The notes under the pieces were generated by a model. That model had not been told where the DNA came from, did no database searches, and worked only from the letters and a program-made list of their open reading frames with translations. Positions 53,089 through 59,847 of a stretch of 64,000 nucleotides of DNA are shown here, piece by piece. This DNA comes from DATCKG01 sp036562385 (GTDB lineage Bacteria; Bacillota; Sulfobacillia; Symbiobacteriales; Symbiobacteriaceae): contig DATCKG010000048.1 of NCBI GenBank assembly GCA_036562385.1, positions 1 through 64,000 on the forward strand. The letters run 5' to 3'. Each line of letters starts with the position of its first letter. Position 1 is the first letter of the stretch. Position numbers and translations under genes: made by a program.

Positions 53089-53709
53089 CTACAGGTTGGG
53101 GATCGGGTGCAGTTCCCGCCCCTGGTAGTACCACTGAAGAATCCGAAGCATGTTCCAGCCCCGCTCCGCCCAGTACTGGGTGCCCCACTGGGACATCATG
53201 TTGGCATTGCGGTACTCCCAGTTCGGCCCGCCCTGGTATCCGGCGCGGTAGTTCAGCTCCACGATGGTCCCGTCGGGGAGGGCATAGGCCAGGTGCCGTA
53301 CCCGCCAGTGGGCCTCGTCGGTGGACTGGTACCGGTTCCCCTCGAGGTAGGTCTGGAAGTTGGTGGTGTTATCCACGTCGAACTCCCATCCGTCCAGAAG
53401 GGTGGGATTGAGCACCTTGTACCAGGCAAACATCTTCACGGCCATGGCGCCGGCCTGAAGAGCCTCCTGGTGCCAGGAGGGCATCCATTCGTTGGGCAGG
53501 GAGTTGACCACGTATTCGTCAAAGGGCACCCGTTTAACGTACAGGATCCGGCCCCGTGGGTCGGGCTCTCCGTTGGGGCGAGATTCCCGGATGGCCACCC
53601 GGATGTACTGCGGATACGGCGTATTAAAGACCGTCGCGGGCTGTGCCCGGGCCACGCCCGCTGTGAGCAGCACAGACAGCAGCATGGCACAAAACAGGAC
53701 GCGCTTCAC
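53089..53709 (-). CDS. Secreted SpoIID-like protein
   Basis: A 206-residue exported protein with a signal peptide (residues 1-22, VLFCAMLLSVLLTAGVARA) and a SpoIID/LytB-type domain: VPFDEYVVNSLPNEWMPSWH, then EALQAGAMAVKMFAWYKVL. SpoIID is a peptidoglycan lytic transglycosylase of engulfment; this one keeps the region around the catalytic-type Glu of the family (NEWMPSWHQEAL) but is shorter. The C-terminal half has a Trp/Tyr-rich NMMSQWGTQYWAERGWN. GTG 53709 follows GGAGGGTG. A cell-wall or spore role is inferred. Confidence 0.72.
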   Translation of the reverse strand: MKRVLFCAMLLSVLLTAGVARAQPATVFNTPYPQYIRVAIRESRPNGEPDPRGRILYVKRVPFDEYVVNSLPNEWMPSWHQEALQAGAMAVKMFAWYKVLNPTLLDGWEFDVDNTTNFQTYLEGNRYQSTDEAHWRVRHLAYALPDGTIVELNYRAGYQGGPNWEYRNANMMSQWGTQYWAERGWNMLRILQWYYQGRELHPIPNL

Positions 53710-53774
53710 AGAACACCCTCCGTCTCCTGTTTTTCCTAGCCTTGTCCAACCTCCCATGGCTTAACCCCGGGATT

Positions 53775-54224
53775 CTATTCCACCAACAGCGTCCCCAGCA
53801 AGCCGGTCTCCATGTATCCCGGCGCGTCGGAGAAAAAGGGCCAGGCCCCCTTTTCACTGGCGGTGAACTCGATGTAGTTCTCGCCGCCCGGGGGAATCGC
53901 CCCCGCCACGATGCCGAAGCGGGGAATCACCAGGTTGTGGTAGCGGGCACCTGTGTTCCGCAGGTGGATCTTCACCCGGCTTCCCTCCGCCACCCGGATC
54001 AGCGGCGGCACAAAGCCGGTATCCGAGACCTCCAGGGTGAGGACGCCGGTCTGCCCCTTCATCTGCTGGGCAACAGATAGCGGTCGGTCCTGGATGATGA
54101 CCGCCTGGGTCCCGTCCGCGTCCCACGGATAGCGGGGAACGCCGGCCTCCGGAATTCCCCGGCGGCTCCCGCAGCCGGCGAGCAGCAGGGCCGCCAGCAG
54201 CCAGACGCCTGCGGCTGATCGCAC
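53775..54224 (-). CDS. Cupredoxin-fold lipoprotein lacking copper ligands
   Basis: A 149-residue lipoprotein: signal with lipobox LLLAGCGS, then a plastocyanin-like fold (about 55-149) with LTLEVSDTGFVPPLIRVAEG and VKIHLRNTGARYHNLVIPRF. Blue-copper proteins end in a Cys-x-x-x-x-His-x-x-x-x-Met loop; here the matching stretch is FFSDAPGYMETGL, with Ser, Tyr and Leu in those places. Only the first His (YHN) remains, so mononuclear copper binding is improbable. GTG 54224 follows GGAGGAGGG. It sits among secreted, spore-like proteins. Confidence 0.7.
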   Translation of the reverse strand: MRSAAGVWLLAALLLAGCGSRRGIPEAGVPRYPWDADGTQAVIIQDRPLSVAQQMKGQTGVLTLEVSDTGFVPPLIRVAEGSRVKIHLRNTGARYHNLVIPRFGIVAGAIPPGGENYIEFTASEKGAWPFFSDAPGYMETGLLGTLLVE

Positions 54225-54294
54225 CGGTCCATCCCTCCTCCGGTGGCAAGTCTCTCCCGGCGCCGGCCCGTGCATGCACCGCGGCAGGACGCGC

Positions 54295-54325
54295 CCCGGG
54301 GGAGGCCGCCGCCTCCCCCGGGCTG
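54295..54325. terminator. GC-rich hairpin behind the glycine-rich gene
   Basis: A long perfect stem CCGGGGGAGGC / GCCTCCCCCGG type around a GGC loop, without a T run, directly after the glycine-rich gene. It may reduce read-through into the cupredoxin gene. Confidence 0.45.
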
Positions 54326-54332
54326 ATCGTGG

Positions 54333-54635
54333 TCACACAATCCCCTTACCGCCAGGGAACCAGAGCTTGCCGCCAGGGAACCCGCCGAACCCCTTGCCAA
54401 AGCCCTTGCCGAACCCCTTGCCAATGCCCTTGCCCACGCCCACGGTAATGGGCTTTCCAGCCGCTGCCATGGGCGGGACCGTGGGCAGGGGTGTCACCGT
54501 TGTAAAGGGCTGCAACTTAAAGAACGGCACAAGTTTCGTAAAGGGAATCGCCTGGTTGCAGACGGTGGCAACGGGCCCGAAGATCTTGCCACATCCGCCG
54601 AACCACGGTCCCCCGCACTTGGACCATCCATCCAT
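54333..54635 (-). CDS. Glycine-rich GKGFGKGF-repeat protein
   Basis: A 100-residue protein without known domain. The first half has four cysteines and is rich in Phe and Pro (WSKCGGPWFGGCGKIFG, then PFTKLVPFFKLQPFTTV); residues 66-97 are a Gly-Lys repeat (VGVGKGIGKGFGKGF, then GGFPGGKLWFPGGK). ATG 54635 has AAGGAGGGTG upstream. Composition resembles the glycine-rich protein at 5130-5381. A spore coat or envelope filler role is possible but unproven. Confidence 0.6.
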   Translation of the reverse strand: MDGWSKCGGPWFGGCGKIFGPVATVCNQAIPFTKLVPFFKLQPFTTVTPLPTVPPMAAAGKPITVGVGKGIGKGFGKGFGKGFGGFPGGKLWFPGGKGIV

Positions 54636-54793
54636 AGGATCTACACCCTCCTTACCATACAGGGCTCGTTGCTATGTTATGTAAACCGGACCGCGATGCG
54701 ACACACTTCAGAACCCCTTTCCGCGGCGGGTGTGCACATCCCATCTCCTGTAGGTATATGTTCCCAACCAAACGGTGTGGCCCTGACGGACAA

Positions 54794-54822
54794 TTGACCT
54801 TACCAACGACGGTTTGTACGCT
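54794..54822 (+). promoter_or_regulatory. Promoter of the dha regulator gene
   Basis: TTGACC (54794-54799) and TACGCT (54817-54822), spacer 17. It ends 30 bp before ATG 54853 and supports that start over an in-frame codon at 54814. Confidence 0.5.
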
Positions 54823-54852
54823 GAAGGTGAGGACCCAAAAAGGGTGGGAACG

Positions 54853-56889
54853 ATGGCTACGCTGGAGTACTCCGTGACCGTCAGGCATCCCCATGGCCTC
54901 CACGCCCGGGCAGCGGCCGAATTGGTCAAGATGGCGGTGGAAGCGGCCGCCGAATCCGGCGTGCGCATCCTGTTCCGCCACGGCGACCGGACGGTACCGG
55001 CCGAAAACTTCTTCGCGCTGGTCTCGCTTCGAGTGCCCAAGGGCGACACCGTTACCCTGTTGTGCCATCCCGACGGCTCCGGCCAGAAGCCGGGGCAGAC
55101 CGCTGCGGCGGAGCAGGCCATGGCGCGCATGGCCCGCTTCCTGGCGGAGGGCAGCAGCGATGCCGCAACCGGGGACACGGAAGAGGTGGATGAGATCCTA
55201 CACGAAGCCACGGTCACCCTGGACCGCGTGCTGGAGCACATCCCCACCGGGCTGCTGGTGGTAAACGACCGGGGACAGATCCTCCTCCTGAACCCCGCGG
55301 CAGAGCGATACCTGGGGATCCAGGCCGAGTCGGTCCTGGGCCGGCAGGTGGACGAGGTGATCCCCGCCGTCCGTCTCTCCCGGGTCCTGCAGACCGGAGA
55401 GTCGGAGGTGGGCCGGCTCAAAGGCGCCAACCAGATGACTCTGGTTATCAGCCGGACCCCCATCTGGTCCAATGGCCGGGTGATCGGCGCAGCCGCCATC
55501 CTGCAGGATATCTCCGATCTGGAGCGGGTCGCGGGGGAACTCCGGGAAGTCAAGGCCCTCAAGGAGCAGCTGAACCTGGTACTGGACGCGGTGGGCGAGG
55601 GCATCTGCGTAGTGGATCCCGACGGCACGGTCCGGTACACCAACCCGGCCTTCCTCAAACTTTTCGGCGACCCGCCCCGCTGGAGCCCGGACGGGCCCGT
55701 GGCTCGGACCCTCCGGACCGGTCAGCCCACCTTAGGGCAGGTGGAGATCGCGCCCAACGGCGCCCGGATCGTGGTGGATGTCTACGTGATCCGGCTGGAC
55801 GGGGAAGTCCAGAGCGCCGTGGCAGTGGGCCGCAGCGCCGACGTGGTAAGAGAACTGGCCCGGCGGGTGGAACAGGAAGAGGCCCGGGCGGAATACCTGG
55901 CGCAGGAACTGATCCGTGCCCGGCCCCTGGCCCCGGCTTTCAGCCGGCTGGTGGGCAACAGCGGCACCTTCCGGGATGCCCTGGCCATCGCAGCCAAGGC
56001 GGCGCCCACTCCCGCCACCATCCTGATCCGCGGCGAAAGCGGCACCGGCAAGGAACTGGTGGCCGAGGCGATCCACCTGGCATCGCCTCGGGCCCGGGGA
56101 CCCTTCGTACGGCTGAACTGTGCCGCCATTCCCCCCACCCTGGTCGAATCGGAGCTGTTCGGCCACGAAAAAGGCGCCTTCACCGGCGCCACCCGACGCA
56201 GGCTGGGCAAGTTTGAACTGGCCAACGGCGGCACGATTTTCCTGGACGAGATCGGAGCGCTGGATCTGACCCTGCAGGCCAAGCTCCTCAGAGTCTTGCA
56301 AAACCGCGAGGTGGAACGGGTGGGCGGCGACGAACCGATCCCCATCGATGTCCGGGTCATCGCCGCCACCAACGCCAACCTGGAGGAGATGGTGGCCCGG
56401 GGCCAGTTCCGAGAGGATCTGTATTACCGCCTGAACGTCATCGGCATCTATTTGCCACCCCTGCGGGAGCGGCGGGGGGACATTCCCCTCCTGGTGGAGC
56501 ACTTCATCGCGAAGCTCAATCAACGTCTCGGGAAAAAGGTGCAGGGAATCACCCCGGAAGCCCTGCGGCTGATGACTGCCTACGACTGGCCGGGCAACGT
56601 CCGCCAGTTGGAAAACGTGGTGGAGCGGGCCGTCACCCTGTGCGAGGGCCCCCTCATCACCGTGGCGGATCTGCCCGCCTACCTGCACCAGCCCACCGCC
56701 CCCACCAACCTGGTCAACACCACGCCGGAGGGCGAGATCGCCCCCCTGGAGGAGTACGAACGGGAGATCATCCGGCTGGCCCTGGAACGGTACGGCTCCT
56801 TCAACAAGGCCGCCCGGGCCCTGGGGGTGACCCACCGCACCGTGGCCCTCAAGGCCCGGAAGTACGGGCTGGTGCCCGACAAGGGGTAG
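54853..56889 (+). CDS. Sigma-54 activator with N-terminal HPr domain
   Basis: A 678-residue enhancer-binding protein. Residues 1-95 are an HPr phosphocarrier domain with the phosphorylatable His in HPHGLHARAAAEL; the regulatory Ser position of HPr (SIxGxxSL) reads ENFFALVSL, so HPr-kinase control is unlikely. Two PAS domains follow (about 125-235 and 245-345), then the AAA+ core with GESGTGKE near 393 and GAFTGA near 440, and a Fis-type HTH (FNKAARALGVTHRTVALKAR). It presumably activates the sigma-54 promoter of dhaKLM just downstream; control by PTS phosphorylation of its HPr domain is inferred. Confidence 0.88.
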   Translation: MATLEYSVTVRHPHGLHARAAAELVKMAVEAAAESGVRILFRHGDRTVPAENFFALVSLRVPKGDTVTLLCHPDGSGQKPGQTAAAEQAMARMARFLAEGSSDAATGDTEEVDEILHEATVTLDRVLEHIPTGLLVVNDRGQILLLNPAAERYLGIQAESVLGRQVDEVIPAVRLSRVLQTGESEVGRLKGANQMTLVISRTPIWSNGRVIGAAAILQDISDLERVAGELREVKALKEQLNLVLDAVGEGICVVDPDGTVRYTNPAFLKLFGDPPRWSPDGPVARTLRTGQPTLGQVEIAPNGARIVVDVYVIRLDGEVQSAVAVGRSADVVRELARRVEQEEARAEYLAQELIRARPLAPAFSRLVGNSGTFRDALAIAAKAAPTPATILIRGESGTGKELVAEAIHLASPRARGPFVRLNCAAIPPTLVESELFGHEKGAFTGATRRRLGKFELANGGTIFLDEIGALDLTLQAKLLRVLQNREVERVGGDEPIPIDVRVIAATNANLEEMVARGQFREDLYYRLNVIGIYLPPLRERRGDIPLLVEHFIAKLNQRLGKKVQGITPEALRLMTAYDWPGNVRQLENVVERAVTLCEGPLITVADLPAYLHQPTAPTNLVNTTPEGEIAPLEEYEREIIRLALERYGSFNKAARALGVTHRTVALKARKYGLVPDKG

Positions 56890-56896
56890 CTGTTTT

Positions 56897-56935
56897 TATC
56901 AACAAGAACTCCCAGGGTACGCAAAATGTATCAAC
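56897..56935 (+). repeat. TATCAAC direct repeats, possible enhancer sites
   Basis: TATCAAC at 56897-56903 and 56929-56935, 32 bp (three helical turns) apart, about 65-100 bp upstream of the sigma-54 promoter, where an activator would bind. Two copies only, so weak evidence. Confidence 0.3.
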
Positions 56936-56938
56936 CAT

Positions 56939-56977
56939 CCCCTGCAGGCCCCGGCGCCAAAGGCCCGCCTGCAGGGG
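56939..56977. terminator. Hairpin after the activator gene
   Basis: A perfect 11-bp inverted repeat CCCCTGCAGGC / GCCTGCAGGGG with a 17-base loop, between the activator gene and the dha promoter. No T run follows. It may be a terminator or an activator-binding dyad. Confidence 0.5.
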
Positions 56978-56996
56978 CCGGATGTCTTTGGGGCAC

Positions 56997-57013
56997 TTGG
57001 CACATCCTTTGCA
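56997..57013 (+). promoter_or_regulatory. Sigma-54 promoter of the dha operon
   Basis: TTGGCAC-N5-TTGCA matches the sigma-54 -24/-12 consensus (TGGCAC-N5-TTGC) at every core base with correct spacing between GG (56999-57000) and GC (57011-57012). It lies 47 bp before dhaK and directly behind a sigma-54 activator gene. Confidence 0.85.
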
Positions 57014-57059
57014 AAGGACAGAGGGCAGATCCAAAAATCATCGAAAAGGAGGATGCAAG

Positions 57060-58061
57060 GTGAAAAAGCTGATCAACGCAGTGGAAAGCGTCGTCGATGA
57101 TATGCTCGACGGTCTCGTCGCTGCCTATCCCCAGTACGTCAGGCGCATTCCCGGCACCAACGTGATCACCCGGGCCGGCGGTCCCACCCCGGGCAAGGTC
57201 GGTCTGGTCAGCGGGGGCGGCAGCGGCCACGAACCTGCCCATGGCGGCTTTGTCGGCTACGGCATGCTCGACTCCGCGGTGGCCGGAGCAGTCTTTACCT
57301 CCCCGACTCCTGATCAGGTTTTCGAGGGCATCAAGGCGGCCAACGGCGGCGCCGGCGTCCTGTTGATCATCAAGAACTATACCGGCGACGTCATGAACTT
57401 CGAGATGGCCGGTGAAATGGCTCAGGCCGAAGGCATCGAGGTGGCTTCCGTCGTCGTCAACGATGACGTGGCTGTGGAGAACTCCACCTGGACCACGGGC
57501 CGCCGGGGCATCGCCGGAACGGTCCTCGTCCACAAGATCGCGGGCGCCAAGGCGCAGGCCGGCGGCACGCTGCAAGAGGTCAAGGCCGTTGCAGAGAAGG
57601 TCATCGCCAACGTGCGGTCCATGGGCATGGCCCTGACTCCGTGCACGGTCCCCGCCGCGGGCAAGCCCGGGTTTGAACTGGGAGAGAACGAGGTGGAGAT
57701 CGGCATCGGTATCCACGGCGAGCCGGGTACCCATCGGGAACCCCTGCGGCCGGCCAAGGAGATCGCCGAGCACCTGACCCAGAAGGTCGTGGACGACCTG
57801 CAGCTCAAGGCCGGCGAAGAGGTGGCCGTCCTGATCAACGGCATGGGCGCGACCCCGCTCATGGAGCTGTTCATCGTCAACAAGGCCGTCCATGACTTCC
57901 TGAAGGCCCGTGGCATCAAGATCTACCGGACGATCGTCGGTGAGTTCATGACCTCCCTGGAGATGGCCGGCTGCTCGGTAACCGTGCTCCGGTTGGACGA
58001 CGAACTGAAGGAGCTGCTGGATTATCCGGCCGAAACACCTGCATTCCGTCAGGGGCGATAA
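57060..58061 (+). CDS. dhaK: PTS-dependent dihydroxyacetone kinase subunit DhaK
   Basis: A 333-residue substrate-binding subunit. LVSGGGSGHEPAHGGFVGYG (near residue 45) is the family signature, and IGIGIHGEPGTHRE (near 215) contains the His that binds dihydroxyacetone covalently. NYTGDVMNFEMAGEMAQ and NGMGATPLMELFIV are also conserved. GTG 57060 follows AAAGGAGG. It is the first gene of dhaKLM-HPr and lies behind the sigma-54 promoter. The complex phosphorylates dihydroxyacetone with phosphate from the PTS. Confidence 0.94.
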   Translation: MKKLINAVESVVDDMLDGLVAAYPQYVRRIPGTNVITRAGGPTPGKVGLVSGGGSGHEPAHGGFVGYGMLDSAVAGAVFTSPTPDQVFEGIKAANGGAGVLLIIKNYTGDVMNFEMAGEMAQAEGIEVASVVVNDDVAVENSTWTTGRRGIAGTVLVHKIAGAKAQAGGTLQEVKAVAEKVIANVRSMGMALTPCTVPAAGKPGFELGENEVEIGIGIHGEPGTHREPLRPAKEIAEHLTQKVVDDLQLKAGEEVAVLINGMGATPLMELFIVNKAVHDFLKARGIKIYRTIVGEFMTSLEMAGCSVTVLRLDDELKELLDYPAETPAFRQGR

Positions 58062-58067
58062 ACACAG

Positions 58068-58697
58068 ATGGATGTAAACGGACTGGTTCAGCTGTTGAAC
58101 AACATTGCCAAGGTGCTGCATGAACAGGCGGATTTCCTGAGTGAACTGGACAACGCCATCGGCGATGGCGACCACGGCCACAACATGGACAAGGGATTCA
58201 AGGCCGTGCAGGAACGGGTGCTGAGCAACCCGGATCCTGACCTGGGCAAGATCCTGCAGAAGGTCGGCATGACCCTGATCTCCACGGTGGGCGGCGCTGC
58301 CGGGCCGCTGTACGGCACGGCATTTCTCCGCATGGGGAGCCAACTTGCCGGAAAGCAGGAGGTCACCCTGCAGGACCTGCCCAAACTGATGGAGGTGGCG
58401 ATCGCCGGCATCCAGCAGCGTGGCAAGGCGGTCCGGGGTGAAAAGACCATGCTGGATGCCCTGATTCCCGCCAAAGAAGCGCTGGATGCGGCCCTGGCCG
58501 CCGGGAAGCCGGCGGTGGAGGCGCTGTCGGACGCGGTGGCGGCCGCGGCCGAAGGCGTGGAGTACACCAAGACCATCAAGGCGACCAAAGGACGGGCCAG
58601 CTATCTGGGCGAGCGCTCCATCGGCCACCAGGACCCCGGAGCCACCTCTTCCTACTTCATGATCCGGGCCCTCCGGGATACCGTGGCGGGAGCGTGA
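58068..58697 (+). CDS. dhaL: Dihydroxyacetone kinase subunit DhaL
   Basis: A 209-residue nucleotide-binding subunit. The three Asp residues that hold Mg-ADP are in NAIGDGDHGHNMDKG near residue 33; STVGGAAGPLYGTAFLRMG and RASYLGERSIGHQDPGATSS complete the family pattern. DhaL keeps ADP bound as a cofactor and moves phosphate from DhaM to the sugar on DhaK. It follows dhaK by 6 bp. Confidence 0.94.
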   Translation: MDVNGLVQLLNNIAKVLHEQADFLSELDNAIGDGDHGHNMDKGFKAVQERVLSNPDPDLGKILQKVGMTLISTVGGAAGPLYGTAFLRMGSQLAGKQEVTLQDLPKLMEVAIAGIQQRGKAVRGEKTMLDALIPAKEALDAALAAGKPAVEALSDAVAAAAEGVEYTKTIKATKGRASYLGERSIGHQDPGATSSYFMIRALRDTVAGA

Positions 58698-58703
58698 CCA
58701 CCC

Positions 58704-59093
58704 ATGGTAAGTCTGGTGCTGGTCTCCCACAGCCGGCAATTGGCGGAGGGACTGGCCGACCTGGTACGCCAGGTAGCCGGCGATGTGCCGGTGGCTGCGG
58801 TGGGCGGCACCCCCGACGGCCGCCTGGGTACCGACGCCACTGCCATCGCGGAGGCCATCAACGAGGTGTACAGCGATGACGGCGTGCTGGTCCTGATGGA
58901 CCTGGGCAGCAGCGTCATGGCTGCGGAGACGGCCCTGGAACTGCTCACGCCCGATCGGGCTGCCAACGTTCACCTCTGCGGAGCGCCCCTGGTGGAAGGG
59001 GCCGTGGCTGCCGGCGTGGAAGCCCGGGTAGGGGGCGATCTGGCCCGGGTCCGGGCTGCCGCCGAGTCTGCCCTGAACCATCCGAAGTTTTAA
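58704..59093 (+). CDS. dhaM: Dihydroxyacetone kinase phosphotransfer subunit DhaM
   Basis: A 129-residue EIIA-mannose-type domain. The phosphorylated His is in LVLVSHSRQLAEGLADL near residue 9, and VLVLMDLGSSVMAAETALEL and PLVEGAVAAGVEA are typical. Unlike the E. coli three-domain DhaM there is no fused HPr or EI part, so it needs HPr, supplied by the next gene, and an enzyme I encoded elsewhere. Confidence 0.93.
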   Translation: MVSLVLVSHSRQLAEGLADLVRQVAGDVPVAAVGGTPDGRLGTDATAIAEAINEVYSDDGVLVLMDLGSSVMAAETALELLTPDRAANVHLCGAPLVEGAVAAGVEARVGGDLARVRAAAESALNHPKF

Positions 59094-59113
59094 GCACGAT
59101 GGGAGCGAAGCCT

Positions 59114-59383
59114 ATGCAGGTAGCAGAGCGGGAACTGGTGGTGATGCTGGATCAGGGGCTCCACGCCCGGCCCGCGGCTCGCTTCGTGGAGACCGCAGCC
59201 CGGTTTCAATCCGAGATCACGGTCATCGCCGGCTCCCGATCCGCTTCCGCAAAGTCAATCCTGGGTGTGCTCAGTCTGGGCGTCCGCAAGGGAACGGTCA
59301 TCCGCATCCGTGCAGAGGGCGATGATGCCGGCGCTGCCGTGGAGGCGCTGAGCCAGCTGGTCTCACAGACCCACGTGGACTAG
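59114..59383 (+). CDS. HPr phosphocarrier protein
   Basis: An 89-residue HPr. The phospho-accepting His is in DQGLHARPAARFVETAA and the regulatory Ser in SAKSILGVLSLGVRKG, so unlike the HPr domain of the upstream activator it keeps both control sites. ATG 59114 has GGGAG eight bases upstream; an earlier ATG at 59099 lacks an RBS. Cotranscription with dhaKLM suggests that it is the phosphate donor to DhaM. Confidence 0.88.
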   Translation: MQVAERELVVMLDQGLHARPAARFVETAARFQSEITVIAGSRSASAKSILGVLSLGVRKGTVIRIRAEGDDAGAAVEALSQLVSQTHVD

Positions 59384-59408
59384 CTGCCAGGCAGGATACG
59401 CTTGCAGG

Positions 59409-59454
59409 AAGACCCCCGCGACTCCGGCCGAATGCCGGGGCCCGCGGGGGTCTT
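59409..59454 (+). terminator. Terminator of the dha operon
   Basis: A perfect 12-bp stem AAGACCCCCGCG / CGCGGGGGTCTT with an inner CCGGC / GCCGG hairpin, 26 bp past the HPr gene. T content after it is low (GTCG). Confidence 0.65.
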
Positions 59455-59524
59455 GTCGCCCTCCCGATGTATAGCCCCCAGCCTCCCCGGCGAAAATAGG
59501 CGCTTGGGAGGTGCCTCTTGGCAA

Positions 59525-59779
59525 GTGAGTACCAAACAGGAAGCGCTGAAGGTGATTCGGGACTGTGTGGGCAGTGACGCCGTCACCTATAACACCACGC
59601 TGGCGGAGCTGTTTGAAGAATACGAGACCGACATGGTGAACCTGGTAGACTCCCTGGAGAGCGAGTTCGGCGTGGAATTGTATGACGAGTTGCTGGAGGA
59701 CGTGGAAACCGTAGGCGAACTGTGCCAGGCAGTGGTCCGGGCCATCCGGGAAGCGGAAAGCGAAGAGGTGGACTTGTAA
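59525..59779 (+). CDS. Acyl-carrier-like protein lacking the Ser attachment site
   Basis: An 84-residue acidic helical protein. TTLAELFEEYETDMVNLVDS then LESEFGVELYDELLEDVETV follows the ACP pattern (DSLDxVELxxxLExEFG...DE..E...TV), but the DSL motif that carries phosphopantetheine is replaced by YETD, with Glu at the Ser position. It also keeps a Cys near each end. So it is probably not a functional acyl carrier. GTG 59525 follows GGGAGGTG. It stands alone between two terminators. Function is unknown. Confidence 0.6.
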   Translation: MSTKQEALKVIRDCVGSDAVTYNTTLAELFEEYETDMVNLVDSLESEFGVELYDELLEDVETVGELCQAVVRAIREAESEEVDL

Positions 59780-59783
59780 ACGG

Positions 59784-59818
59784 AAGCGGGCAGTGCCGTC
59801 CGGGGCACTGCCCGCTTT
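59784..59818. terminator. Bidirectional terminator
   Basis: A 13- to 14-bp stem with AGCGGGCAGTGCC and its complement around a short GTCCG loop, followed by TTCTG on the right; the convergent gabT gene ends 30 bp away. Confidence 0.7.
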
Positions 59819-59847
59819 CTGCCATACGGCACGGCCGGCGGATGTCC

